From PALSA-505 sp035308365 (GTDB lineage Bacteria; Actinomycetota; Actinomycetes; Streptosporangiales; Streptosporangiaceae): a stretch of 29,392 bases of DNA. Location of the stretch: positions 1 through 29,392 of the forward strand of contig DATGGU010000043.1 in the NCBI GenBank assembly GCA_035308365.1, read 5' to 3'. Below, piece after piece: positions 15,525-23,668 of this stretch; within the stretch, counting starts at the first letter, position 1; each line of letters begins with the position of its first letter. A program made the translations under genes and the position numbers. A model generated the notes under the pieces. It was given only the letters and a program-made list of their open reading frames with translations. It searched no databases and was not told where the DNA came from.

Positions 15525-16417
15525 CGCACGGCCTCCAGCCCGGAGCGGGAAGCCTGTCCCGCGCAGTTTGCCTGGCCCATGTAGGCGAGCACCACGTCCT
15601 CCAGGCTGAGCTGGCCGACCGTCCAGGCGGGGTCGTGGATGGGGCCCTCGCTGCGCACGATCAGCGTGCTCTGCCGGTCGGTGTGGCTGGCCTCGATGAC
15701 CTGCTGGCCGCCGGGCATTGCGGCCGGATCGCGGCGGGGACCGGTGAGCCGGTGGTGGGTGGCGAGCAACTGCTCGACCTCCCCGGTCACCTGGACGTGC
15801 CCGGCGGCCAGCACGATCAGGTAGTCACAGACCCGTTCCAGGTCGGTGACCAGGTGCGAGGACAGCAGCACGCTCACCTCATGCTCGGCGACGGCCTCCA
15901 TCAGATGCCGCAGGAACTCGCGCCGGGCCAGCGGGTCCAGGCTGGCCACCGGCTCGTCCAGGATCAGCAGGCCGGGGCGCTTGGCCAGGGCAAGGGTCAG
16001 GGCGAGCTGGGCGCGCTGGCCGCCGGACAGCTTGCCGGCCCGCTGACCGGGGTCCAGATCGAGCTGGGCGATCCGGCGCCCAGCCAGCTCGTTGTCCCAG
16101 CGCGGGTTGAGCCAGGCGCCGAACCGCAGGTGCTCCCGGACGGACAGTGCGGCGTAGACCGGCGTGTCCTGGGCGACGTAGCCCACCCGGGCGAGCTGCT
16201 CCGGGTCATGCGCCGGCGGGCCGCCGAGCACCTCGACCGTGCCGGCGCTCGGCCGCAGCAGGCCGACGGCGAGCTGGAGCAACGTCGACTTGCCGGCTCC
16301 GTTCGGCCCGACCAGGCCTGCCACCCGGCCGGGCGGGACGGTCAGCGTGCAGCCACGCAGCGCCCAGCGCCCCCGGTAGCGCTTGCCCAGGTCCTGGGTG
16401 TGCAGCGCGGCGGTCAT
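15521..16417 (-). CDS. ABC transporter ATP-binding protein
   Basis: 298-aa ATPase subunit. Walker A GPNGAGKST (near residue 37), the signature LSGGQRAQLALTLALA, Walker B LLILDEPVASLDP and the switch LLSSHLV are all intact. About 70 residues beyond the usual domain form a C-terminal extension of the type seen in ABC-2 exporters. The gene is bounded by ATGA overlaps on both sides, with the GntR regulator before and the permease after, so it is the middle gene of a three-gene operon and should power the permease. Confidence 0.93.
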   Translation of the reverse strand: MTAALHTQDLGKRYRGRWALRGCTLTVPPGRVAGLVGPNGAGKSTLLQLAVGLLRPSAGTVEVLGGPPAHDPEQLARVGYVAQDTPVYAALSVREHLRFGAWLNPRWDNELAGRRIAQLDLDPGQRAGKLSGGQRAQLALTLALAKRPGLLILDEPVASLDPLARREFLRHLMEAVAEHEVSVLLSSHLVTDLERVCDYLIVLAAGHVQVTGEVEQLLATHHRLTGPRRDPAAMPGGQQVIEASHTDRQSTLIVRSEGPIHDPAWTVGQLSLEDVVLAYMGQANCAGQASRSGLEAVR

Positions 16418-16806
16418 GCTACGTCCTCCCCGGCCGCGGCCCGAAACGTGCTCATGAACAGGGCCTCGATGCTCTCGTCGTCCAGCCCTGCCTGGCGCGC
16501 CCTGGCCAGCCAGCGGCGCAGGTCCTGACGCAGCGGCCCGTGGGCGGGCAGCGAGGCGTCGCTGAGTGTCCTGGTGACGAACGTCCCCACCCCGGGGCGG
16601 GCGGCGGCCAGGCCCTCGTACTCCAGCTCCCGGTAGGCCTTGAGCACGGTGTTGGGGTTGATGGCGAGCCGGGCCACCGCGTCCTTGACGGTGGGCAACT
16701 GGTCACCCTCGCGCAGCAGGCCGAGCCGCAGGGCGTGCCGGACCTGCTGGATGAGCTGCAGGTAGGGCGCGACACCGGACCGGCTGTCCAGGTGGAATTC
16801 GATCAC
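16414..16806 (-). CDS. GntR-family (YtrA-type) transcriptional regulator
   Basis: 130-aa regulator with an N-terminal winged helix-turn-helix: VIEFHLDSRSGVAPYLQLIQQVR, LPTVKDAVARLAINPNTVLKAYRELEYEGL and a wing AARPGVGTFV. The short C-terminal tail, with no effector domain, is typical of the YtrA subfamily, which represses adjacent ABC operons. Start is GTG 16806, 7 bases after GGAG. A tiny open frame with a stronger ribosome site lies directly upstream. Its stop overlaps the ATPase start (ATGA), giving coordinated control of regulator and transporter. Confidence 0.9.
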   Translation of the reverse strand: MIEFHLDSRSGVAPYLQLIQQVRHALRLGLLREGDQLPTVKDAVARLAINPNTVLKAYRELEYEGLAAARPGVGTFVTRTLSDASLPAHGPLRQDLRRWLARARQAGLDDESIEALFMSTFRAAAGEDVA

Positions 16807-16807
16807 T

Positions 16808-16841
16808 CTAACTCTCCATTTATCTAGCCTCCTAGCACAAT
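16808..16841 (-). promoter_or_regulatory. Leader mini-ORF and possible GntR operator
   Basis: On the minus strand, aggagg (16833-16828) and an 8-base spacer precede ATG GAG AGT TAG (16819-16808), a three-codon frame ending one base before the GntR GTG. The same stretch carries partly symmetric half-sites, ttgtgctag and ctagataaa, around the Shine-Dalgarno, as expected for autorepression by a YtrA-type protein. Both readings are inferences. Confidence 0.3.
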
Positions 16842-16907
16842 AGCACTCTGTCTTGCCGCCCGGGCACATCCGGCGGAAGGATGGACAGAGCGAGATGGGA
16901 GGTCGGC

Positions 16908-18572
16908 ATGCTCTCGTACAGCAACGGGCCGGCGGATCAGCCGCTGATCGGTGAGACGATCGGCGCCAACCTGGAGCGCACCACCGCGGCCTTCGGTGAC
17001 CGCGAGGCGCTGGTGGACGTGCCCAGCGGCAGGCGGTGGACGTACACGGAGCTGAACGAGGCCACCGACGTGCTGGCCGGGGCCCTGATCGCCGACGGGA
17101 TAGCGGCCGGCGACCGGGTGGGCATCTGGGCACCGAACTGCCCGGAATGGGTGCTGCTGCAGTACGCGACCGCGAAGACCGGAGCCATCCTGGTCAACAT
17201 CAACCCCGCCTACCGCAGTCACGAACTGGCCTACGCACTGCGGCAGTCCGGCGTCAGCGTGCTGGTCAGCGCCGAGCGGTTCAAGACCAGCGACTACCGG
17301 GCGATGATCGGCGAGGTCCGCGGCGATCTTCCCGGACTGCGCCGGGTGGTCTACATCGGCAGCGACGAATGGTCCGTGCTGATGCCGGGCGGCGACGGCG
17401 ACACGGCGGGCAGCGCGGGGATCGTGGCCCGGCGCCGTGCGGCGCTGGAACGCCGGGCGGCGGAGCTGTCCTTCGACGACCCGATCAACATCCAGTACAC
17501 CAGCGGCACCACGGGCTTCCCCAAGGGGGCGACCCTGTCCCACCACAACATCCTGAACAACGGGTATTTCGTCGGCGAACTGTGCAACTACACCGAGCAG
17601 GACCGGGTATGCATCCCGGTGCCCTTCTACCACTGCTTCGGCATGGTGATGGGGAACCTGGGCTGCACCACGCACGGCGCCTGCATGGTCATCCCGGCCC
17701 CCGGCTTCGACCCGGCCGCCACCCTGCGGGCCGTGCAGGACGAACGGTGCACCTCGCTGTACGGCGTGCCGACCATGTTCATCGCCGAGCTGGGACTGGA
17801 CGGTTTCGCCTCCTATGACCTGACCTCGCTGCGTACCGGCATCATGGCGGGCTCGCCCTGCCCCATCGAGGTGATGAAGCGCGTGGTCAGCGAGATGCAC
17901 ATGACCGACGTGACGATCTGCTACGGGATGACCGAGACGTCGCCGGTGTCCACCCAGACCACCGTCAACGACGACATGGAGCGCCGGGTGTCCACTGTGG
18001 GCCGGGTGCACCCGCACCTGGAGGTCAAGGTCACCGACCCGGAGACCGGGCTTCCCGTGCCGCGCGGCGCGGCCGGAGAGCTGTGCACCCGCGGCTACTC
18101 GGTGATGCTCGGCTACTGGAACGAGCCGGCCAAGACGGCCGAGGTGATCGACCAGGCCCGCTGGATGCACACCGGCGACCTGGCCACCATGGACGAGGCG
18201 GGGTACCTCAACATCGTCGGCCGGATCAAGGACATGGTCATCAGGGGTGGCGAGAATGTCTATCCGCGCGAGGTCGAGGAATTCCTCTATACCCACCCCG
18301 CGGTCGAGGACGTGCAGGTCATCGGGGTGCCGGACGCCAAGTTCGGCGAGGAGCTGTGCGCCTGGGTGCGGGTGCGCGGCGGCCACACGCTGACCGGGGA
18401 CGAGCTGCGGGCCTACTGCGAGGGCAAGATCGCGCACTACAAGGTGCCGCGATACATCCGGATCAGCGACGAGTTCCCGATGACCGTCACCGGGAAGGTG
18501 CAGAAGTTCAAGATGCGCGAGATCTCCACCAGCGAGCTGGGCCTGTCCGGCGTGGTCCCGCCGACGGCGTAA
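16908..18572 (+). CDS. Acyl-CoA synthetase (AMP-binding, FadD type)
   Basis: 554-aa adenylate-forming enzyme that activates a carboxylic acid, probably a fatty acid, to its CoA thioester with ATP. Motifs: P-loop YTSGTTGFPKGATLSHHN, YGMTETSP (A5), HTGDLATMDEAGYLNIVGR (A7), KDMVIRGGENVYPREVEE (A8) and the catalytic Lys530 in TVTGKVQKFKMRE (A10). Complete length for the class. ATG 16908 is chosen since GGGAGG lies five bases before it; ATG 16881 would add nine residues without homology. The gene is divergent from the GntR operon across about 100 bases. Chain-length preference cannot be read from the sequence. Confidence 0.9.
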   Translation: MLSYSNGPADQPLIGETIGANLERTTAAFGDREALVDVPSGRRWTYTELNEATDVLAGALIADGIAAGDRVGIWAPNCPEWVLLQYATAKTGAILVNINPAYRSHELAYALRQSGVSVLVSAERFKTSDYRAMIGEVRGDLPGLRRVVYIGSDEWSVLMPGGDGDTAGSAGIVARRRAALERRAAELSFDDPINIQYTSGTTGFPKGATLSHHNILNNGYFVGELCNYTEQDRVCIPVPFYHCFGMVMGNLGCTTHGACMVIPAPGFDPAATLRAVQDERCTSLYGVPTMFIAELGLDGFASYDLTSLRTGIMAGSPCPIEVMKRVVSEMHMTDVTICYGMTETSPVSTQTTVNDDMERRVSTVGRVHPHLEVKVTDPETGLPVPRGAAGELCTRGYSVMLGYWNEPAKTAEVIDQARWMHTGDLATMDEAGYLNIVGRIKDMVIRGGENVYPREVEEFLYTHPAVEDVQVIGVPDAKFGEELCAWVRVRGGHTLTGDELRAYCEGKIAHYKVPRYIRISDEFPMTVTGKVQKFKMREISTSELGLSGVVPPTA

Positions 18573-18645
18573 GTGCCGCTGGTCATAGTCATTTTGAAGC
18601 CGTTCTTCATCGGACTGTCAGATTCGGTTGGCAGGGTGGGCTCTC

Positions 18646-20040
18646 GTGAGCACCATGCCGGCGGCGTCTGGTTCCCGCCGAAGACCATCCGCCCGCCGGC
18701 CGCCGCCACGGTATGAGCCCGCGGCAACCCCCCGGCCCGGCCTCGTCCAGGCCGCCCTGGCCGTCGTCGGCGTGGGTCTCGGCGCCGTCACCGCGCTGAC
18801 CATCACCTCAGAGACCGGGGCGCAGTTCACCGCGGCCGGCGGAGTGGCCACGTTCGTGGGAAGCCTCACCGGGATGGTCGGGACCTACCTGGCCATGGTC
18901 ATGGTGCTGCTGGTGAGCCGCATCCCGTTCGTGGAGCGGGTGCTGGGCCACGACGGCCTGCTGCGCTGGCACCGCTGGCTGGCCCCCTGGCCGATCAGCC
19001 TGCTGGTGGCGCACGCGGTGTTCATCACGGCCGGCTACGCGCAGGCGGCCAGGACGGGGCTCTGGCATCAGGTCGGCGTGCTGCTCCGTCAGTACCCGGA
19101 CGTGCTGATCGCCACCGTGGGCCTCGGCCTGATGTGCCTCGCCGGGTCGATCTCGATCCGGGCCATCCGGCGGCGGGTGCGGCGGGAGGTCTGGTGGTCG
19201 GTGCACCTGGTCATGTACCTGGCCCTGGGCCTGTCGTTCGCGCACGTCCTGGCGATCGGGCCCGCCTTCGTCGGGCATCCGCTCACCCAGGCCGTGTGGT
19301 GGCTGATCTGGATGGCCACGGTCGGCCTGGTACTCGGCTACCGGATCGGCCTGCCGGTGGTGCGCAGCATGCGGCACCGGCTGCAGGTGGTCGAGGTGCG
19401 GCCGGAGGGCCCGGGGGTTGTCTCGGTTGTCTGCTCCGGCCAGCACCTGGAGAAGCTGGCCGTATCCGGCGGGCAGTTCTTCTGCTGGCGGTTCCTGGCC
19501 AGGGGAATGTGGTGGCACTCTCACCCCTATTCGCTCTCCGCCCTGCCCCAGCCGCCCTACCTGCGGCTGACCGTCAAGAACTCCGGCGACCACTCGGCCG
19601 CGATGGCCACGCTCCGGCCGGGCACCAAGATCATGATCGAGGGTCCGTACGGGACGTTCACCCGGCACGTCCAGCAGCACCGCAGGGTCGTGCTGATCGC
19701 GGCCGGCATCGGGGTGACCGCGCTGCGGGCACTGCTGGAGGATCTGCCGCGGGGCAGCCAGCCGGTCGTTATCCTGCGGGCATCCCGGCAGGAGGACCTC
19801 GTCCTCGGCTCCGAGGTCCGGGCACTGGTCAAACATGCCCACGGCTGGTATCACGAACTCGTCGGCAGCCGTGAGGAGGTCTCGATCAACGGCCGGACAC
19901 TGCGGCGGCTGGTCCCCGACCTGGACCGGCGCGACGTATACATCTGCGGCCCCGAGGGGTTCGTGACCGGTGTCGCCGACCTGGTCCGCTGGCTCGGCAT
20001 CCCGGCCGAGGCCATCCACCACGAGGCGTTCGCACTGTGA
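18646..20040 (+). CDS. Ferric-reductase/NOX-like haem b membrane flavoprotein
   Basis: 464-aa protein joining a six-helix ferric reductase domain (about 33-240) to a FAD/NAD(P)H-binding reductase module (245-464). Four histidines, 109/123 and 187/200, have the HX13H and HX12H spacing used by NADPH oxidases and ferric reductases to hold two haems b across the membrane. FAD binding is indicated by HPYSLSAL, a variant of RxYS with His in place of Arg; nicotinamide binding by IAAGIGVTALRALLE and VYICGPEGFV. It should pass electrons from cytosolic NAD(P)H outward. GTG 18646 is preferred to TTG 18628; ATG 18655 is possible. It is the first gene of the flavin operon, 46 bases before the FMN-binding gene. 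Confidence 0.88.
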   Translation: MSTMPAASGSRRRPSARRPPPRYEPAATPRPGLVQAALAVVGVGLGAVTALTITSETGAQFTAAGGVATFVGSLTGMVGTYLAMVMVLLVSRIPFVERVLGHDGLLRWHRWLAPWPISLLVAHAVFITAGYAQAARTGLWHQVGVLLRQYPDVLIATVGLGLMCLAGSISIRAIRRRVRREVWWSVHLVMYLALGLSFAHVLAIGPAFVGHPLTQAVWWLIWMATVGLVLGYRIGLPVVRSMRHRLQVVEVRPEGPGVVSVVCSGQHLEKLAVSGGQFFCWRFLARGMWWHSHPYSLSALPQPPYLRLTVKNSGDHSAAMATLRPGTKIMIEGPYGTFTRHVQQHRRVVLIAAGIGVTALRALLEDLPRGSQPVVILRASRQEDLVLGSEVRALVKHAHGWYHELVGSREEVSINGRTLRRLVPDLDRRDVYICGPEGFVTGVADLVRWLGIPAEAIHHEAFAL

Positions 20041-20094
20041 TCGGCACTGTGAAGGGCACTGTGAAGGGCACTGTGAAGGGCATGTTGTGAAGGG
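20031..20094 (+). repeat. 12-bp tandem repeat across the gene junction
   Basis: Four to five copies of a unit ggcactgtgaag, first degenerate, then three perfect, then a variant with ggcatgttgtgaag. The array begins in the last codons of the ferric reductase-like gene and ends at the start of the FMN-binding gene. Each copy contains GAAGGG, a Shine-Dalgarno match, and a GTG. Confidence 0.85.
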
Positions 20095-20578
20095 CATGAA
20101 GCGGTCGCCCGCGTTCATCGCTGCCGGGGCCATCACCGGGTTCACCGGTGTGCTCATCGCACACGCTGGCGCCAGGGTGCCGCTGGCGTCCGGGTCACAT
20201 CCGCTGGCGGGCGGGTCTCCCGGATCATCCGCGTCCGCCGGGGCATCCAGGCCGGCCGCACCAGCCGCCCACGGGGGCACCGGTGCGGGCAGCGGCGGCC
20301 CCGCGCATACTGTCGTAGGGCCCGGGGTGAACTTCGGCTACGGCACGATCGCCGTCCGGGTGACGGTGGCCGGCCACCGCATCGTCTCCGTCCGGGTGGC
20401 CAGCCTGTCCACACTGGAGCCGACCTCGCAGCAGATCTCCTACCAGGCCATCCCCATCCTGCGGTCCGAGGTGCTCTCCGCGCAGAGCGCCTCGATCAAC
20501 GCGGTGAGCGGGGCGACGTACACCAGCGAGGGCTACGACCGCTCGCTCCAGGTGGCTCTTGACCAACTGCATGCCTGA
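20087..20578 (+). CDS. Exported FMN-binding domain protein
   Basis: 163 aa. A signal or anchor helix (about 9-28, AFIAAGAITGFTGVLIAHAG) is followed by a Ser/Ala/Gly/Pro linker and a small FMN-binding domain (75-163): GYGTIAVRVTVAGHRIVSV and, near the end, SINAVSGATYTSEGY. The SGAT motif (Ser141-Thr144) is the recognised site where ApbE esterifies FMN to Thr, as in NqrC/RnfG-type proteins. It should carry electrons on the outer face of the membrane, receiving them from the upstream haem flavoprotein. GTG 20087 has GAAGGG six bases upstream; ATG 20096 is an alternative. The stop overlaps the apbE start. Confidence 0.88.
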   Translation: MKGMKRSPAFIAAGAITGFTGVLIAHAGARVPLASGSHPLAGGSPGSSASAGASRPAAPAAHGGTGAGSGGPAHTVVGPGVNFGYGTIAVRVTVAGHRIVSVRVASLSTLEPTSQQISYQAIPILRSEVLSAQSASINAVSGATYTSEGYDRSLQVALDQLHA

Positions 20579-21332
20579 CCCGGCCTTCACCCATGCCGAG
20601 CACGTGATGGGCACGGTCGTCTCGTTCGCGGTGGTGCCTGGCGACGTGCCGGCCGGCGAGGCACGCGCCGCCGTCGGGGCCGCATGTGCCGGGCTGCACC
20701 GGGTAGACGCCACCTTCAGCACCTGGGACGCGGGCAGCCCGGTCAGCCGTCTGCGCCGGGGTGAGGCCACGCTGGGAATGATGCCGCCGGAGGTAGCCGA
20801 AGTGCTCGACCTGTGCGAACTGGCCGCGGCGGCGTCCCGTGGCTGGTTCGACCCGTGGGCGATGCCCGGCGGGGTCGACCCGACCGGCCTGGTGAAGGGC
20901 TGGGCGGTGGAGCGGGCCGCGGCCGGGCTGCGCCGGGCCGGGATCGCCGCGGCGCTGGTCAACGGCGGCGGGGACCTGACCGCCTTCGGCTCGCCCGAGC
21001 CCGGCCGGCCGTGGCGGGCCGGCATCCGCCATCCCTGGCGGGCCGACGCCCTGGCCTGCATCGTCGAGGTGCGGTCCGCGGTCGCGACCTCCGCCAGCTA
21101 CGAACGCGGCGGGCATCTGATCGACCCCTTTACCGGGCGGCCGGCGGCCGGCGTGGCCTCGGCCACCGTCACCGGGCCGAGCCTGGCGATGGCCGATGCG
21201 CTGGCCACCGCGCTGGCCGTGGGCGGCGACGACGCACTCGCGGTTATCGGCGAGATAGAAGGGTACGAAGGCTACCTAATCCGGGCAGATGGCAGCGAGA
21301 CGGACACAGGCGACATGAGGTTTTTGCAGTGA
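20571..21332 (+). CDS. apbE: FAD:protein FMN transferase
   Basis: 253-aa ApbE, which attaches FMN from FAD covalently to Thr/Ser of target proteins. Visible blocks: HVMGTVVSFAV at the N-terminus, FSTWDAGSPVSRLRRGE, VDPTGLVKGWAVERAAAGLR, ALVNGGGDLTAFG, then GGHLIDPFTGRPA and the metal/active-site MADALATALAVGG. No signal peptide or lipobox is visible, so it may act inside the cell or lack an N-terminal anchor, unlike the lipoprotein ApbE of Gram-negatives. ATG 20571 overlaps the end of the FMN-binding gene by eight bases, and its own stop overlaps the next GTG, so it is translationally coupled to its presumed substrate. Confidence 0.93.
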   Translation: MPDPAFTHAEHVMGTVVSFAVVPGDVPAGEARAAVGAACAGLHRVDATFSTWDAGSPVSRLRRGEATLGMMPPEVAEVLDLCELAAAASRGWFDPWAMPGGVDPTGLVKGWAVERAAAGLRRAGIAAALVNGGGDLTAFGSPEPGRPWRAGIRHPWRADALACIVEVRSAVATSASYERGGHLIDPFTGRPAAGVASATVTGPSLAMADALATALAVGGDDALAVIGEIEGYEGYLIRADGSETDTGDMRFLQ

Positions 21333-23500
21333 ACCCCGCCAGCCGCACCGGCCAGCCCGTGCGCGGTGGTCCAGCGACCCGCCCCCGGCGCCCTCCCGCC
21401 CGGCACGGGCGGCGGACCTCGCACGGGCGGCGCAGGCTGGCCGCGGCCATCGCCTGCGTGGCGATCGTGGCCGCGGCGGCCTGGGCGGCCAGGACCGCCG
21501 GCTCATCCGGCCACCCCAGCGGCAGGCCCGCGCCCGGCCGGCTCACCCGGGCGGCGCACCCGGCGTCATCAGCGCGGCTCGTGCTGCAGGTCACCCCCGC
21601 TCCGTACCAGCTTCCCTCGGCCATCTCCCGGGCGGTGGTGCTGGCCGGCAGCGGCCCGGGCCTGCTGGTCGCGGGCGGCCTGACCACCCGGTCGGCCAGC
21701 ACCGGCACGGCCCTGTGGCTCAACCCGGTGACCGGGCAGACAACACCGGCCGGGCAGCTCCCGGTCGCCACGCACGACGCCGCCGGTGCGGTGCTGGCCG
21801 GCCGGCCGTTCGTGTTCGGCGGCGGGGCGGCATCCAGCATCGCCACCGTCCAGGCAGCCGTGACGAACGCATCCTGGGCGGCCGCCGGGCAGCTTCCCCG
21901 GGTGCGCAGCGACCTGTCCGCGGTCACCGTGGGCGGCCGGGCCTACCTGCTCGGCGGGTACGACGGGAGCAGCTACGACCCCAGCGTCCTGGCCACGTCC
22001 AACGGCCGGAGGTTCACGGTCGCGGCGCGGCTGCCGGTCCCGGTGCGCTATCCGGCGGTGGCCGCGCTCGGCTCGCGGATCTGGGTGTTCGGCGGCCAGA
22101 CGCCATCGGGCATCACCAATGCGATCCAGCAGGTGGACACGGCCACCGGCAGGGCCACGGTCACCGGCAGGCTGCCCACGCCGCTGGCGCACGCGGCCGG
22201 TTTCACGCTCGGCGGGCGGGTGTATGTGGCCGGCGGCCAGACCACGCTGACGGCCGCGCACCCCAGCGGTCAGGTGCTCCAGTACACGCCGCCATCGGGC
22301 CGGGCACCCGGCCGCACCTTTGTTGCGGGCCAGCTCCCGGTGCCCGTCGCCAACGCCGCCGCCGCCGTGCTCGCCAGCACCGCGTACCTGGTGGGCGGTG
22401 ACCAGGGCGGAACCGGCATCCCCTCGGTCACCACGTTCCGGCTGGTCCCGCCGGCCGCCGCGATTCCCGCGATGACGGCCGGGCCGGACGGCGTGCCGGG
22501 CTCCCCCATCCTGGCCAGCGCGCCCTGGCTGGCGCCTGCCCACGGCCCCGGCTACCTGCGGCCAGGCTCCGACCCCTCGGCGCTGCCGGGCGACATACTG
22601 ATCGCCGACCACCTGAACAACCGCCTGCTGATCGTGGATCCGCAGGGCCGGGTCCGCTGGATGTTCCCGCGCCCCGGCGACCTTGCCCACGGTCAGAGCT
22701 TCCTGGTCCCAGACGATGCGTTTTTCACGCCGGACGGGAAGGACATCATCGCTACCCAGGAAGACGACTTCGTCATCAGCGTGATCGACATCGCCACGCA
22801 CCGGATCACCTACCGGTACGGCCAGCCCGGCGTCCCCGGCGGCGGCCCGGGCCATCTCAACAATCCTGACGACGCGATGATCGCCCCGAACGGGCGCATC
22901 GTGACCGCCGACATCAAGAACTGCCGGATTCTCACGATCGCGCCGCCCGCCCACCGGCCGCTGCACATCCTCGGCCAGACCACCAACATGTGCACGCACG
23001 CCCCGCCGCACCGGTTCGGCAGCCCCAACGGCGCGTTCCCGCTCACCAACGGCCGGTACCTGATCACCGAGATCAACGGCGACTGGGCGGACCAGATGAG
23101 CCTGAGCGGGCAGATGTCCTGGTCAACCAGGCCGCCGGGGGTCGCCTATCCGTCGGACAGCAACGAGGTCTGCCCGGGCCGGTACCTGACCGCCGACTAC
23201 TCCGACCCGGGCCAGGTCGTCGAGTTCACCCCGGGCGGGCGGCTGTTGTGGCGGTTCGGCGGGCTGAACCAGCCTTCGCTGGCGCTCCCATTGCCGAACG
23301 GCGACATCCTGGTCAACGACGACTTCAACGACCGGGTCATCGTGATCGACCCGGCCACGAACCGGATCGTATGGCAGTACGGCCATACCGGCGTCCCCGG
23401 GACCGCGCCCGGCTATCTGCGCGACCCCGACGGCGTGGACCTCGCCCCGCCGAACTCCCTGCTTATTACGCATTCCGCAACTATGGGACTGCCCGGATAA
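21329..23500 (+). CDS. Membrane-anchored double beta-propeller protein (Kelch-like plus NHL/PQQ-like)
   Basis: 723 aa. A very basic N-terminus precedes one hydrophobic helix (RRLAAAIACVAIVAAAAWAA), so most of the protein is outside the cell. Residues ~85-375 have Kelch-type repeats (GGRAYLLGGYDGSSYD, GSRIWVFGGQTPSG, GGRVYVAGGQTTLT, STAYLVGGDQGG). Residues ~410-723 form a second propeller with DILIADHLNNRLLIVDPQGRVRW, DDAMIAPNGRIVTADIKNCRI and DILVNDDFNDRVIVIDPATNRIVWQYG repeats. No enzyme motif can be assigned; cysteines occur in three blades. GTG 21329 overlaps the apbE stop (GTGA). Its place as the last gene of the flavin operon suggests a substrate-binding or partner role; that is inference. 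Confidence 0.8.
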   Translation: MNPASRTGQPVRGGPATRPRRPPARHGRRTSHGRRRLAAAIACVAIVAAAAWAARTAGSSGHPSGRPAPGRLTRAAHPASSARLVLQVTPAPYQLPSAISRAVVLAGSGPGLLVAGGLTTRSASTGTALWLNPVTGQTTPAGQLPVATHDAAGAVLAGRPFVFGGGAASSIATVQAAVTNASWAAAGQLPRVRSDLSAVTVGGRAYLLGGYDGSSYDPSVLATSNGRRFTVAARLPVPVRYPAVAALGSRIWVFGGQTPSGITNAIQQVDTATGRATVTGRLPTPLAHAAGFTLGGRVYVAGGQTTLTAAHPSGQVLQYTPPSGRAPGRTFVAGQLPVPVANAAAAVLASTAYLVGGDQGGTGIPSVTTFRLVPPAAAIPAMTAGPDGVPGSPILASAPWLAPAHGPGYLRPGSDPSALPGDILIADHLNNRLLIVDPQGRVRWMFPRPGDLAHGQSFLVPDDAFFTPDGKDIIATQEDDFVISVIDIATHRITYRYGQPGVPGGGPGHLNNPDDAMIAPNGRIVTADIKNCRILTIAPPAHRPLHILGQTTNMCTHAPPHRFGSPNGAFPLTNGRYLITEINGDWADQMSLSGQMSWSTRPPGVAYPSDSNEVCPGRYLTADYSDPGQVVEFTPGGRLLWRFGGLNQPSLALPLPNGDILVNDDFNDRVIVIDPATNRIVWQYGHTGVPGTAPGYLRDPDGVDLAPPNSLLITHSATMGLPG

Positions 23501-23517
23501 GGCGGTCACCTGGGAGG

Positions 23518-23600
23518 CTTATTCAGAACTTCGAGCAGGTGAGCCAGCTGCCGGAGCTGACAGACCTGGTGACCGGCCAGCATGGCAAGTTTTGAATAAG
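23518..23600. repeat. 83-bp element with 14-bp terminal inverted repeats
   Basis: Arms cttattcagaactt (23518-23531) and aagttttgaataag (23587-23600) are inverted copies with one mismatch around a 55-base GC-rich core. It is 18 bases after the propeller gene and 68 bases before the MMPL gene. The AT-rich ends stand out from the surrounding DNA. It could be a small non-autonomous mobile element or an intergenic hairpin ending the flavin operon. Confidence 0.55.
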
Positions 23601-23668
23601 TCTCTTATCTGAGAGAACGCTGAGACCGGTTCCTGGCTGGCAACCTCCGTCGCGTACCATCGCGTCTC

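Noticed and set aside
16824..18437. 537-codon minus-strand frame opposite the acyl-CoA synthetase
   Set aside because: Repetitive Asp/His/Val/Gly composition typical of antisense translation; the plus strand has all adenylation motifs.
20031..20094. Possible iteron or CRISPR remnant
   Set aside because: Units are only 12 bases, directly adjacent and located at a gene junction in an operon; no replication gene or spacers nearby.
20813..21328. 895-codon open frame with a start upstream of the propeller gene
   Set aside because: The part before 21329 overlaps apbE in another frame and is an Arg/Gly-rich high-GC shadow; GTG 21329 overlapping the apbE stop is the sensible start.
22990..23595. 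Plus-strand frame ending inside the 83-bp element
   Set aside because: Mostly a shadow of the propeller gene; the last residues come from the inverted-repeat core and show no known domain.
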